From assembly GCA_030760725.1 (NCBI GenBank), contig JASWHV010000008.1, positions 52,675,671 through 52,739,670 on the forward strand: a DNA stretch of 64,000 nucleotides, given 5' to 3'. Below the pieces are notes generated by a model. The model did no database searches, was not told the DNA's origin, and saw only the letters and a list, made by a program, of their open reading frames with translations. The stretch comes from Neostapfia colusana. Its lineage: Eukaryota > Streptophyta > Magnoliopsida > Poales > Poaceae. Shown here one piece after another: positions 11,102 to 22,819 of this stretch (position 1 is its first letter; every line of letters begins with the position of its first letter). The translations under genes and the position numbers were made by a program.

Positions 11102-14100
11102 TGTAAAAGTACCGAAACTTGTAAATGGAAAACTTTAGTGATGAATAAAGTTGAGCTTAAATCCAAGAAATGGGACTTGCAAAAACTTTTCTAAACATAT
11201 GAAGATGGTCATGAGCAAGCACATGAATTCAAGTCCCCTTTGAATTCAAATGATTGTTTAAATGCAAATGTGGTCATTTTTAAATGAAGGATGCCAACTG
11301 TGGTTGTAAACCTCCCCTTGCAGCCACCAAATTAAAAGTTTGAATCCATATTTGAATTCTTCAGGTCCAAATTATGAGGAAGGCAAATTTTGAGAAAATT
11401 TGGAGGTGCTTTGATATGTATATCAATGAGACTAGTAAATTTTCATTGAAATTTGAATTCAAAATTGAAACTGAGGTAAACTTGTCAATTTTCCAAATGG
11501 TATTCAGATTTGAGCTCCACATGATTGAAGTTTGCACTGTGCCAAAAAGTAGAGATATTTGGGAGAGAAAAACAGTGGGACCCACTTGTCAATGAGAGGG
11601 GATGACTTACAACCGAAGGAAAAATTTTCTTCTCTTTGTTCCCACTCGAACCCGGCGGCTGCTGAACAGAGCGCGACACCAAGGCAGCGCCGCTGCCACC
11701 TCCCGAGCACTGTTGAACCGCCTCAGCGCCGAAGAGATTTTTTCAGCCAGCCCTATACTCGGCAAAAGGGTGTTCCTCGACTGCCCTCGAGCTCTTTCGC
11801 TGCTGTTTCTCCCTCACGGACAGTTCAGCCTCCGACAAACCACTATAACCGACCCACCGGCGCCCGGCCATCTCAACGGGTTACACTCCGAACTGAGCCT
11901 CCCCACGGCGTCGCCGGGTCCACCTATAGGTGTCTGTCACAAGAGCCCGATGTTTCCTCCACTGGAACTCGGCACCGAGCTCGGTTTATCCGTTGACGCC
12001 ACCGTGAGCTGCCGACCACAAGATCACGCCGCCTGCTCGCCAAAGTACTTCTCCCACCGAGTTTCAAAAGCAAAAAGGTTCGCCTAGGCCTCTTCTTGCT
12101 TCACAGCAACACTGGCAGCTTGTCACAAACCGTGCTCGCCGGAATTTGGTTTCTCCGCCGACATGCGGTATGAACCGCGAGGAGGAAATCAGGAAATTAG
12201 GGTGACACGGTGCACACTCATCACCATACCTAGAAACCCAGTTGTAGACGTTCGTGCGAGCACGTGGGATCAAGAACTAGGAAGAACCGTCGAGGAAACC
12301 TTTGGTTCTTCAAGTTTTTCGAATTTTCACCGGAATTGACTTAGGTCGCACGGTGAACTCCTAGTTGCCGACGTTTCTCGTGAGATCAGAGCCTTGGACG
12401 TTGCTCCCTAGGTCGTGGCGATGCTGTAGGAGCTAACCGAAGCAAGGTTGGAGCATTACAGCATCCTCACGACGTCGCCGGAGTTGCCACAGAGGTTGTC
12501 GCCGTCGCGAAGCTATTTCTGGTGATTGCCGGTCGTCGACAAGGGTAGCAACATGTTCCTCGCATGAAATAATGTAGAGGCAACGAAAATTGGGAAGTTT
12601 CGGGCAGTGGAACCCCCTCCCGGCAAGAGCTCTGGCGAGCTAAGAGGCGCGGGTGGCTGGAGGTAGACGAAGACGGGGGCTGGCCCACGTGTCAGTCTCT
12701 GTTGGGGGGAAGTTAGATCTTCTGTGGCCTCGGATCAGGCTGTGGCAATGTGGGAAATATTCTGTGGCCCGTGTGGCTTGGTTTCAGAGGTTGACACCTG
12801 TGCCCTGGACCCACGGTCAGAGTTTAAACATTTCTCGGTTTATTTGAATCCCCAAATTCAGTTCAAACTTTGGAACCTCATAACTTTTGCTAGAAAGCTC
12901 CAAATTTTATGATCCAAATTAGGTTGGATTCAGGTTGAAAAACTCTATCCAAATATGCAACCCAATTTGTACGAAAATCATTAGAAAATTCTGGAAAATT
13001 CTTTAAAACTTTTCAGAAAAAGAATTTTAGGGGGAGTTCGGTTCATCCAAAAATCCTCAAATTTTGCCAGATTATTATTTAGGATGTTAGGACTCTCCTG
13101 TAAAAGTTTCAGCTCGTTTGGAGTTTATTTAGTTAGGATAAGTCTGATTTCAAGTTTCTGTGTTCAAATGAATATAAAAACAATTTTAGAGAATTTTCAA
13201 AACTTGGAAATTCAGTTCTGGTCAGTTCTTAGCTCCACAAATCCTAGAAAAATTCATGCATGCTCCCTGAGATATGTTTGAAATTTTAGTTCATTTGAAT
13301 TTGCATAAAAGTGCAAATTTATTCAGAATTAATTCCTTTTTGCCTAAATGCTTAGGGAATTGTTCTGAGTGATATACTCACTGAAAAATTCTAAATTTTG
13401 GTCCAGATGACTTTCTTGTGACAAGGAACTCACATGAAAAGTTTCAGATCCATTGGAGCCATGGATCTGTACTGTTATGTTCAAGCACATTAGGTGATCA
13501 ACACACAAGTGATGAAACACACTTATCAGTTGATCATAGTACTTAAACCGAAACCCAAACCACTAGAACCGGTGTCATTTTAAATTCTTAAACAGAGTTC
13601 CAGTTTTAAAGTTGTCTTTAGAACTTGTTAGAAAAAGTTTACAATTAAACATATATGCATATTCATAACGTGTAGTGATTAAACGTGGAAAAATGGAGAA
13701 GAAGTGAAGCTTGGATCAAGGAACAAGAAGGGCAGTGATTAAGCTTCAATTCATCAGCAACTACAAAATTATCTGACTTTAGTCACCTGCAAAATCAAGG
13801 CAAGCTCCGGTTTGCATTTAAGTTATTTATAAAGTTTTTACTTTGTTCACAAGTAGGGTTGAGAGTTTGTATGTGCATTAGGTCAAGGATGCTTTATACT
13901 CCAAATGCATGACCAAATGAACCCTTGAGTCGAGGGTAAAATATAGTTTCCCGCTGTAGAAGGTTGCCGTGCTAAATAGGTTATGACATCCGGTAGAAGT
14001 CGAGTAGTTGGAATCTACTCGCGAGCTATAGTCGGAATTGCATGGATGTAGTTGAAAAAGGCAAACTATTTATATTTCTAAAGATGAGACCGGGCAGGAG

Positions 14101-15205
14101 AGTTAGGCAGCGACAGGACGAGGTCTTGGTCGAGTAGCTCTGCCTGTGTCAGTTAAGGACCGATGCGTGTGCGACTCTCATGAGCAAGTACTGAGTTGTG
14201 TACCGGATGCTTACTGCTATATGGGACCCAGGAAACCGATGTACCAGGTTAACTAGATTGTAGAGGCATACCACATCATCTCGTTAGACCTATGAGCCCG
14301 AGACGGCGCGACGGTTCTACATTCGAGTGTCCTGCGAAAGGTTGCCACATACGACGTAATGAAGGATGCCAGATTTGGGTCTTTATAGGCGGGCGTATGT
14401 GTCGAGCTATCCGGGCAGTGTTTGATTTGAATCACCGTCCCTCGCGGTTATTGAGTACCGCTTGCTCACTTGTTGTGACGTAGTAATCAAGTTGTGTGAG
14501 AACAGTTTGCAAAGTTTTAATTGCTGCTATGATTATTGGAATTGCATGAAAACCTTGTTTGAAGTAGAGATAGAGCAAACTAAAGTTAATTTCCACCTTG
14601 GGACAAGTAACATTGGAATGAAGTGTTTCTTGTTTGATTGTGGAGTTCCAATGTTGCTGGGTGCAAGGGCACTACTATGATGGCTAAAACTCTGAAAGTT
14701 AAGGATGAACTCGTAGGCGAGTCTTTTCGCAAATTACCTGTTTAGGTCTTAAGTTACTTTCATGTAGAGTTGCATGCTTAGGAGAGACGGTTAAGTCTTG
14801 CTGAGCCTTTGTTCTCACTCTTGCTATATGAGTGGTTTTGCAGGTAAACTTCGAAGCTATAAAGAAAGTTGTCCGGTGAGACTCGGAGACTTCCGAGTCA
14901 TGTTACACATGGGGAACCTAGCCGCTGCCATGTCTTCGTGTTGCTAGCGAGAGGAGTCCGCGGGCTGGACCTCCTATCGAGTGCTCATTAGTTATTCGAC
15001 GTGAGTTGTTTGTAGTCTTCCGCTGTAGCTATTTTATGTAAATTATTTACAAAGAACATTTGTAAGCTTCCGCTTTTGATTTATGTAATACAGTTTTCCT
15101 TATATGTGTGCTGTTGGGTGCCGCATAACACGGCACCACCCAATACGATTCCCAGGCGAGGTGCCCCATCCCCGTGACTGAACGGGCTGCGTCGGGGCCC
15201 CGTCA
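11102..15205 (+). repeat. 3' LTR of the Tekay element (4104 bp)
   Basis: Starts TGTAAAAGTACC and ends GGCCCCGTCA. It is colinear with the damaged 5' LTR up to about 13548 and supplies the undeleted reference for it. From 13549 to 15205 there is no counterpart on the 5' side. No coding capacity is recognised; short open frames here have no family resemblance. Confidence 0.85.
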
Positions 15206-15210
15206 ACTTT

Positions 15211-15396
15211 GCCGTCCCGAATAAGCTTATTCACGACGGGTGCCGTCGTTAACAGTCTTATTTACGACTAATTATCAGTGACGGCTGAAAACCGTCGTGA
15301 ATAAGCAATCTCTGTCATTAATAACTTATTCACGACGATTTACCCTTTATTAACGACGGTTTCAAGCCGTCGCTATTTTTTTATATTCCTGTAGTG
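15211..15396. repeat. CACTA MITE right terminal and subterminal region
   Basis: Inverted and direct copies of ttcacgacgg, accgtcgtgaataag and ttaacgacgg, ending ttcctgtagtg at 15396. It mirrors 3378-3564. Confidence 0.88.
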
Positions 15397-15707
15397 ATGG
15401 TGGCGTCGTTCCGCGTTCGTGCCTTGGGTTGTGGCTCGTGGAACCACATGTCTTTATGCGATTGGTTGATTGAGTGTCCCTTGGGTACCCGGGGTACACT
15501 ACCCCGTGAGGAAGCTTTCTAGGGAGCTCAAGATGCTCTAAGGGGGAAGAGGAAGAGGCGAGGCTGCTTACTGGCGACAAATCAGGGTTGGTCGGGTTGA
15601 GGAAGAGGATGGGGAAACCCCGAATTGCCGGTTGGAACCGGCCGGTCTGCGCTCAGACGGGTTCGTGGGAGCTCGAGGAAGGTTGTGCGCACGGTTTGAG
15701 ATGAAGA
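15397..15707 (-). repeat. continuation of the older LTR-like target DNA
   Basis: The first three bases, atg, are the CACTA target duplication. A minus-strand gtaccccgggtaccc motif at about 15487-15505 resembles the U3 start of Tat-type LTRs. The remainder up to the Tat element at 15708 may belong to the minus-strand LTR that reappears at 24992. No gene is seen. Confidence 0.35.
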
Positions 15708-16458
15708 TGTTGGGAATGAAAAATGGTTGTGATGTTTTGCAGGTATGAGAAGCCAGGAGACAGAGTGAAGAGGGCCTTTTATCTTGAATATTCGAAGTAC
15801 AAATAACTTCGGCAAGAGAACCTGCTCGAGACTGAGAAAATCATCTGAGGGAGGCCACTTTACCTTGAAAATCCATGGTGCAAGCGCCCTGGTAGGAGTT
15901 CAACCCGAGAAGGACAAGTTACCTCACAGCCGGAAGATAGACTAGCTAAACCGTGACGTGCAGAGGTCGGGCAAGACTTAGTCATTTTCAGGAAGGCTCA
16001 AAACTTTGTAAATACTAAAGTTAGCATCATGTAATCTTCTAGAAGGTCTAGCACGTCGTTTATCCGCGCATTTGGATAATATCGAGTCTTAGAGATTAGA
16101 AAGGATCTTAGTTTAAACTTAGGAGGATAAAATCATTCAGTTTGTATCGAGTCTTTATAAAGGCAGCTCTCTACCGAGAAGAACAACCGATCGAATCAAT
16201 ACAACAACTTTTCATTCATCTACTTTCATTTTTTATTATGTTTTCGTAGTTTGTAGCCTGTCTTGTAGCCTCTTTGTTGCTTTGCTGACTAAAACATCCG
16301 TCCCTCTCCATGTATGTGAGACTTACCACGTTCCTAATCTCAGGAACCTTACGTTTATCTTAGTTTCGCTGAGCTAACACCGAAATTTACCGAAGTATAG
16401 GTGACATTGATCATCTGTTGATGACTCCAATCAACTTCCACCCTCTGTTCCATGAACA
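15708..16458 (+). repeat. 5' LTR of the Tat element
   Basis: Starts tgttgggaatgaaaaatgg and ends ccatgaaca. A TATA box, tttataaag, lies at 16153-16161. Matches 24242-24991 along its whole length with scattered substitutions. Confidence 0.9.
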
Positions 16459-16486
16459 GAATTGGTGACTCCACTAGGGAGAGACG
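16459..16486 (+). other. primer-binding site region
   Basis: Gaattggtgactccactagg follows the 5' LTR at once. Its position and its ttggtgactcc core are usual for grass Gypsy elements. I do not name the tRNA. Confidence 0.65.
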
Positions 16487-16557
16487 TCATTTGAATCGAC
16501 TAAACGCATCTACTACATGATAGGCACGTTCTTGTACCGATCGCAATCAGGAGAAGC

Positions 16558-18470
16558 ATGGCAGATCCATCTAGGAGGAAGGCCGACGGCAAAGCCATCA
16601 ACGTGAGCAACGTCATCGATGTCCAGCTCGAGGATCTTTCACAGGAAGAACGTGAACGTATCTAGGAAGAACTAGAGTGGGAGATCAACTTGGAGAAGAT
16701 GGCGCGACTTCAAGCCGAGCTTGCTTGCTTCCATAAGACGCAAGGAGGCATCATCAAGAAGGCTGACACGTGCGAAGCAACAGTTCGCAAGGTAAATGCA
16801 CCAATATCCCTCGAAGAAATCGTTCAACTTGTAGATGTATCGGTCACCATGAAGTACAATGCCGATCTAGAGAAGATGACATCGTCGGTAGTGGACAAAC
16901 TCAAGAATTCTTTCAACACGTTCAAAGCCAACTTAGAGCACAAGATAGAGCGGAACCCTCCATTGGCAGATCCAATCCACGGTGCAGCAGGGAATGCAGC
17001 CAGCACGCCGTCACCTTGCATGCCACCTACATACACACAAGCCAGCAGCCTACCGTGAACGTGCAGCAGCCATACTACCAAACGGTGGCATATGGACCTA
17101 CCATTCCACCCACGGGGAGTGTTGTACCGCTCGGGCAAGTGCCCGACATGTACTTTCCTCCATTACCTCCAAAAGTTGTACCTTGCAACTTGCTTGAACC
17201 TCTCATGCCACAGAATCATGCACCACACGAAGAACTTAGGGAACAAGTGGCTAGAACGCTTAGAGAGCTCCGGGTGGCAACCAGAACAGCTATTAGAAAC
17301 TACCAAAAGCCTTACCCCAACCACTATGACAATGTCCTGTATCCTAGAGGCTTTAGGGTGCCAGATTTCACTAAGTTTAGTGGGGAGAATTCTAACACTA
17401 CTCAATAACACATAGGCCAATTCTTGATCTAGTGCAATGACGTAGGAATCATTGATGTACACCGGATCAGATTGTTCCCCTTGTCCCTAACCGGCATGGA
17501 TTTTAGTTTGTTCACTTCACTAGCTCCTAATTCTGTCCTCACTTGGCCGTGTCTAGAAAAAAAGTTTCATGAATACTTCTTTACTGGGGAAATCAAGCTA
17601 AGATTATTCCATCTAAATGAAGTGAGGCAGAGACACAATGAACATGTAGCTGAATACATCAAACAGTTTAGGAAACTAGAAACAAATGTTTTAGCCTAAC
17701 CATAGGGGAGAAAGATTTGGCCGATCTAGCGTTTGCAGAGCTTCTGCCATATCTTAGGGAGAAGATGGACATCATTGAGTTTGGGGACGTCAACCAGGTC
17801 CTGCAACGCGCTGTGGCACACGAGAACTGAGCCAGAGAGGGTAAGGCACATGGCCGGTTCAAGGAGATCAACCACAGAGACCGAGAGAAGAAACACGTCA
17901 ACCAACTCGGGGAGGACTCGGCCAGTGATGACGAGATGGAAGTTTGCGTAGCTGAGTGGGTTGAAAACCAAAAGAACAAGCGTCGACAACCAAAGGGAAG
18001 AACATGATCGTGTCCGATAACCTACGGAAAAGGATGATCGAGCCTCAGAACCTTGAAGTCTATGGAAACACAACAAGCCAAGAAAGACAACCTACTTCAA
18101 GCTGACTTCAGAGTATTTGATCACCAAATACATCAGAAAGAAGCAAGCAAGAAGTGTCTTCCACAGGCTGAAGGATTGCAGGTGTGACGGGTCCAAGACT
18201 TTAACCAACATAAGCCTTGGGAACACTCTCAGGAGAACCGGGTTTGAGAGTCCTCGGTGCCTCGAGAAACCGGTGATTTTCCAAGATAAATCGCCTTCCC
18301 AAAGGGCTCGGGAGGCACGGCCTGGAGACCAGCGGTACCTAAGGAAATCAATTATTCCCAAGGTAAAGCGTCCTCCCGAGCAGCTCGGGAACCCCGGATG
18401 TGGGAGCATCACTCGGGCGAGCGAGGAACCAGTACTGCCACTTGGAAGCTGAAGCAAAACCACGAGAAGG
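16558..18470 (+). pseudogene. gag: gag of the Tat element, broken
   Basis: Opens with ATG at 16558 (MADPSRRKADGKA), with a stop near 16663, then a long charged, partly helical stretch (EKMARLQAELACFHKTQG). The capsid core appears in pieces in other frames: FRVPDFTKFSGEN near 17350, SLAPNSVLTWPCLEKKFHEYFF near 17520-17580 and HNEHVAEYIKQFRKLE near 17635. This wording is that of the Tat retrotrans_gag domain. At least two frameshifts and several stops are present. From about 18100 a polar C-terminal tail can be read, with no certain zinc knuckle. The gene is cut from protease by the solo LTR at 18593. Confidence 0.78.
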
Positions 18471-18592
18471 CGCTTATTCCTCCACCCAACCTCGGGTACA
18501 CGCTTTGAAGGCCTAGATCAAGGAAGGCACGAGTTTGGGAAACCAAGTGCTGATGATAGGGTCTGTACCTTGCATAATCCAAGGTAAACTGG

Positions 18593-21403
18593 TGTGACAC
18601 CCTCATTTCCGGTTTCTGCATGTATTCATGTTTCATGTAGAGAAAACATTTTAAAAGAAGTGGGAACAGAGAAAGAATAAAAAATATAGCTAAAAGAGCA
18701 AAATCCAGTTCACCATGAGCGCCGAAGACACTTCCCGCGGCCCGCTGGCCACGTGGGGCCTTCGGAGCTCATCTTCGCAAAAGGGGGAGAGGTCCGATCC
18801 CACCGGACACGTGTAACCTACGGAGCTCACCTCCGGGAGGTCCGTCACTATTGGACACGTGTCGACCTCGGAGTTCGCCTACAAGGAGAAAGGAAGTCTG
18901 GAGCAGCTATGACACATGGCAATATCGGAGCTCACCTCCGAAGAAAAGGGAGGTCCGGAAACCGACACGTGGTGTTCACGGAGCTCGCCTCTGTTGAGAG
19001 GGGAAGTCCCGACCCACCATACACGTGGCGCACGCGGAGCTCACCTTTGAAGAAGAGGGAGGTCTCGTCCGCCTGACATGCGGCACAACCGGAGCTCGTC
19101 TCTGCGGAAAAAGGGAGCCCGGGTTCCCGCAGGACACGTGGAGCTTTCGGAGCCCATCACCGCGGAGGAAGCGAGTTCTGGAGCGGTTTTTGCTTCTGTA
19201 CGCGTGGGAATACCGGTACGGGAGGAAACCGACATGAATTCCACAATGTTACCATATCAAATCAACTAAAGATAAGTTGTTAAGATTCAACGACAATTTG
19301 AATAGGACTCTTATTCAAAATACAATCAGATTAGGACTCTTCTTCTTCTGATTATAAATAGAACCCAGAACCTTTGGCCGAAACCACAAACTTCTTTTCC
19401 AACTCCTGAGCCAACGACTTAGAGCTCTAGCCCCAACTCGCCGAATAAACCCTTCGCCGGAGTTCAGTCGAGGAAGATCGCCGGAAGAGAGCCCCAACGG
19501 TCTGTCTTGCTAAGAGAAGGATCCCGAGACCAAGAAGAACGTAAGGTAGGTCTCCAATACTACCTTACGACATCATCGCGTTTTCTTTGCATCTGTTCTT
19601 TGATTCCTTTTGAACAGAAGCTTTTTCGTGGACAGATCACTTGTTGATCGATTTAATCTAAAGTCAAGATCATCGCTACATCCACAATTCATCTCTACAA
19701 CTCTGTTCATCATAAAACCCATGCAAGCCATGCAAGAACACGTACAAACTAAACTGCATCATAGGATTAACATGCATAAGCATCATCGCATCTAGTTAAA
19801 GTTTGTGCATGATATTGATTGTTGTAAATCTTGTATGTGCGTGATCATGTATAGAAGGACAAGCTCAGGGAGCTACCTACGACGGACTACAACAACAAGA
19901 TTTTGCGCAACCGGAACAGCCAGAACAAGGAAAGTGCCCTTGACCATATTGATCCTATGTTTTGGAAAACTGTTTTATTTGCAAAAAAGGTGTGGGTGCT
20001 GAGTCAAACATGATGGGAAACCCTTTTATATGAGTTTACTAGTTTTGGTTAAACCACCCTTGTCGCCAGGGAAGTTTATGAGTCGGGTATGGTTTTTACT
20101 TTTATGCTTCGCTGAGTCCATGGGATTACGGGAAGCGGGATAGATGTGTCTAGCTAATTGCACTCGTAAGATTTATGAGAAACTGAGGTTGTTAATGAAC
20201 ATGGATCGGAGGGAGATCTAGGCAAGACTGGGTTTCTGAATGAGGTAGAAAGAGATGGTGGTTTACTTGCCGTAGATCTAAGGACCGGTTCATGCGAGCA
20301 CATGCCAGGATAACAGTGCCACCACAAGGCCAAGTATGGGTGCGGCTTAGCTGACTAATTAGGTAAGTTGCTAGATTGTTATGGACCGTGGAAGGTGCGG
20401 GGAATGGGAGTCGAGTGAGGACTGCCCTGGGAACTGCATGGCACAAGAGGGGGCCCGTGGGTGGGAGAATTGGAGATTCTAGCCTGCCGGTGAAACCTTA
20501 GTGAGTCCATACATCTAGTAGCCCCTTTGTAAAGGCTATTTTGTGATCTCTTGGCCATACGCCGACGGTTGTGTGCTGGTATAATAGAGGTTCTGCAGTC
20601 GCCGACGGGTGACGAAATCACAAACTTGTGGGTAAAGAGGTGCAAACTCTGCAGAGTCTAAAACTATCATGATAGCCGAGCTTACGGTCACGAGCGCCTG
20701 GCCAACTTCCATGATTAGTTGGATGGTTATTTTGGGATGGTTATGGTTTGGTTTTGGTTTGGTTTTCGGGACTGTTGAGTCCGGGTGATAAGATTGGTTG
20801 CATGACTGTTGAGTCATGGCAACGAGATTTGGTCTCGGTGTGAGACGGTATTGTTTATGAAATGAAATGGTAGCGAATACGAGATGGTATTCGTGAGATG
20901 GTGGCGAACACGAGAAGGTATTCATGAGCAAGAATGAGGTTGATTAGTGTCTGGTTGGGACATGGAAGGTAATGAACATAACGGAGGTACGATTGGTATT
21001 TTAGTACATGTTGGGATTACATTCGCTTAACGATAAGTTGCTGTTTTATCATGGTTTTTATAAATAACTTTGCTTTCTGCAATGAGACTTTTTATACCTA
21101 CCTTGTTGTGAGCTACATAGCATATTTTCCCACACTTGCTGAGTACATCATTGTACTCAAACTTGCATTATTATTTCATCATCAGCAACGGGAGAAGATT
21201 ACTATAAAGACCAAGTGGAGCATTAGGCGTGTAATCTGTTCTCAACCTTGCCTGTGGGGGTGGAGCAGAGATGGAGCTGCTGCTGCTGCTGCTTAGATTG
21301 CTTCCGCATTAGTTAGAAGACTTCCGCTGTTAGATTAAGACTTCCGCTGTTAGCATGTGTCCAAGACTCATGAGACATTGTAATAAAACCCTGTTATTCG
21401 TGG

Positions 21404-21445
<42 letters not shown>

Positions 21446-21550
21446 TGAATTCAGTTTGTGGAACATATGTGTATGTGTGATGAACATCCTGGGCACACAT
21501 ATGCATCAGTTCTCGGTTCTGTGGTTTTCCACAGAATTGAGGGCGTCACA
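18593..21550 (+). mobile_element. solo LTR (2958 bp) with perfect target duplication
   Basis: Starts TGTGACACCC at 18593 and ends GGGCGTCACA at 21550, a TG...CA unit with matching inverted tips. The 5-bp target duplication ACTGG is exact (18588-18592 and 21551-21555). A TATA box, attataaata, lies at 19351-19360. No gag or pol motif occurs inside, so it is a single LTR left by recombination between two LTRs. U3 carries about eight units of roughly 55 bp, most containing CACGTG. A TA microsatellite lies at about 21409-21442. The last 1.34 kb also occurs as an antisense fragment at 5201-6546. Confidence 0.92.
18740..19145 (+). repeat. CACGTG-bearing tandem repeats in the U3 of the solo LTR
   Basis: Units of about 50-60 bp pair a (gg)acacgtg motif with cggagctcacctc. 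Perfect CACGTG occurs at 18750, 18808, 18856, 18966, 19022 and 19135; the weaker unit at 18913 has cacatg. CACGTG is the plant G-box/ABRE core bound by bZIP and bHLH factors. Confidence 0.8.
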
Positions 21551-21555
21551 ACTGG

Positions 21556-22790
21556 ACCCTGGGAGCTCGGGGAATGAAGGTCAGTTCCCAGAGCCAAGTT
21601 TGGGAAAACGACCGGAGGATGGCAGCTCCAACGTGCAGATGGGTGTTGATCCAAGAAAGACAAGAGAACAAGGGTTGATCCAAGACCTTTTAGCAAACGT
21701 TCTCGGCTGGTGTCACCAGAAGGAAGGATCATCATCGGGCCAGACATGCATTACACTGACACCCAAGCACAAGATACAAATGTCGGTTGAATGTGCACAA
21801 CCACGACAACCCAAGACATTAGCCAGCTAGTCTAAAACAGCTCCACGATGACTCAGCAGATGGGTTGTGAAGCCAGCGGGGATGAAACAAGACGTGATCA
21901 AGACAGTGGCTCCAGGAACAAATCTAGAACCCCAATGGTGTCTCACAGGGCTCAACAAAACTCAGAAGAGGTGTGTCCAACGGCTGAGGTCTCTGGAACA
22001 TGCTGAGGAGAAGAAAGAGGAGCAAAGGGACCATTAGTTCAACCAATCACGGCCAATGATCACCTAGAAGACTTAGAAGGAGAAGAGGATTGCCCGAGAA
22101 GAAGCTAGAGACGATGAGAACGAAGAAGACATCTCGGGCAAGAAAGAGACTCAAGTCGAGGTAAACATGGTGTTTCACTTACCATATGAATTCTGTCTTC
22201 CGGAAGTTGAGGTGACTGAACTCGATCTTAGAGCTAAGAACGTGGTTTTTGAGAAACCAGAATAGCTCGTCCAACACATGAAGCCATTGTACATACGAGG
22301 ACACATCGATGGAACACCAATCGGAAGGATGTTGGTCGATAGAGGAGCAGGGGTCAACATAATGCCCATATCCATGTTTGTGAAGCTTGGATACAGAGAG
22401 TGACCTCATCAAGACCAACACGACATTGAGTGGGTTTGCTAGGGACCTGACAGAGGCTAAGGGAGTGTTGTCTAGGGAACTCACGGTTGAAAGCAAGACA
22501 ATACCCACAACCTTCTTCGTAGTCAACGTGAGGAGTTGGTACAACTTGCTCCTTGAACAAGAATGGATTCATGCCCATGGGTGTGTTCCATCCACACTTC
22601 ACCAATGTTTTGTCCAGTGGGTTGACGACAACATAGATGTTGTTGAGGCTGATAATCCGGATTGTATAGCAATGGCCAAGTCATATGATCTTCAACATGA
22701 GGATATTAGGTGTCTCACACGTCGGGACTTAACGACTATGACTTTGTGAGCGTAGGAAGAAACGGGATTGTGCCTGTATGTGTAAAGCTG
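21556..22790 (+). pseudogene. pol: gag-pol linker and protease region of the Tat element
   Basis: After an unassignable stretch (21556-22150), the protease region is readable in fragments. EVNMVFHLPYEFCLPEVEV lies near 22160 and LYIRGHIDGTPIGRMLVD with RGAGVNIMP near 22290-22370, the latter matching the Tat protease active-site block. In another frame, GFARDLTEAKGVLSRELTV and WIHAHGCVPSTLHQCFVQW (22430-22620) give the C-terminal half. In the active site the residue after Asp is Arg rather than the usual Gly or Ser, so the protease is probably dead as well as frameshifted. The assignment rests on this wording, which is specific to the Tat/Retand group. Confidence 0.78.
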
Positions 22791-22819
22791 ACTGATTTCA
22801 CTTGGCTCAGTAATGTAAC

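Larger units (their letters stand above)
3565..15205 (+). mobile_element. Tekay-lineage Ty3/Gypsy chromovirus, damaged
   Basis: The element starts TGTAAAAGTCCCG at 3565 and its 3' LTR starts TGTAAAAGTACCG at 11102, preceded by a polypurine tract. The 3' LTR ends in CCCGTCA at 15205. Flanking 5-mers are acttc (3560-3564) and acttt (15206-15210), a target duplication with one mismatch. Order: 5' LTR fragment, antisense LTR fragment, gag, protease, RT, RNase H, integrase, chromodomain, PPT, 3' LTR. Integrase followed by a chromodomain defines it as a chromovirus, and the long LTR (4.1 kb) fits Tekay. It is not functional: the PBS and leader are missing, the 5' LTR is broken, and the coding part has several stops and at least three frame changes. 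Confidence 0.88.
3378..15396. mobile_element. small CACTA MITE (373 bp of its own DNA) inflated by a nested retrotransposon
   Basis: The left end is CACTACAGGAA at 3378; the right end is its inverted complement, ending at 15396. The 3-bp target duplication ATG is perfect (3375-3377 and 15397-15399). Without the Gypsy insertion and its duplicated 5 bp, the element keeps only 187 bp on the left and 186 bp on the right. Both pieces are filled with direct and inverted copies of a subterminal motif of the type accgtcgtgaat. It has no transposase and must have been moved by a related autonomous CACTA. The subterminal motif differs from that of the larger CACTA at 46307 (ttattgacgacgg), so the two belong to different subfamilies. 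Confidence 0.9.

Noticed and set aside
3378..15396. Reading the 12-kb interval as an autonomous CACTA
   Set aside because: All internal coding is Gypsy; no TNP2 or TNPA motif is present.
21409..21442. TA run as an origin or scaffold site
   Set aside because: Ordinary microsatellite in an LTR; similar short TA runs occur at 587-612 and 60828-60843.
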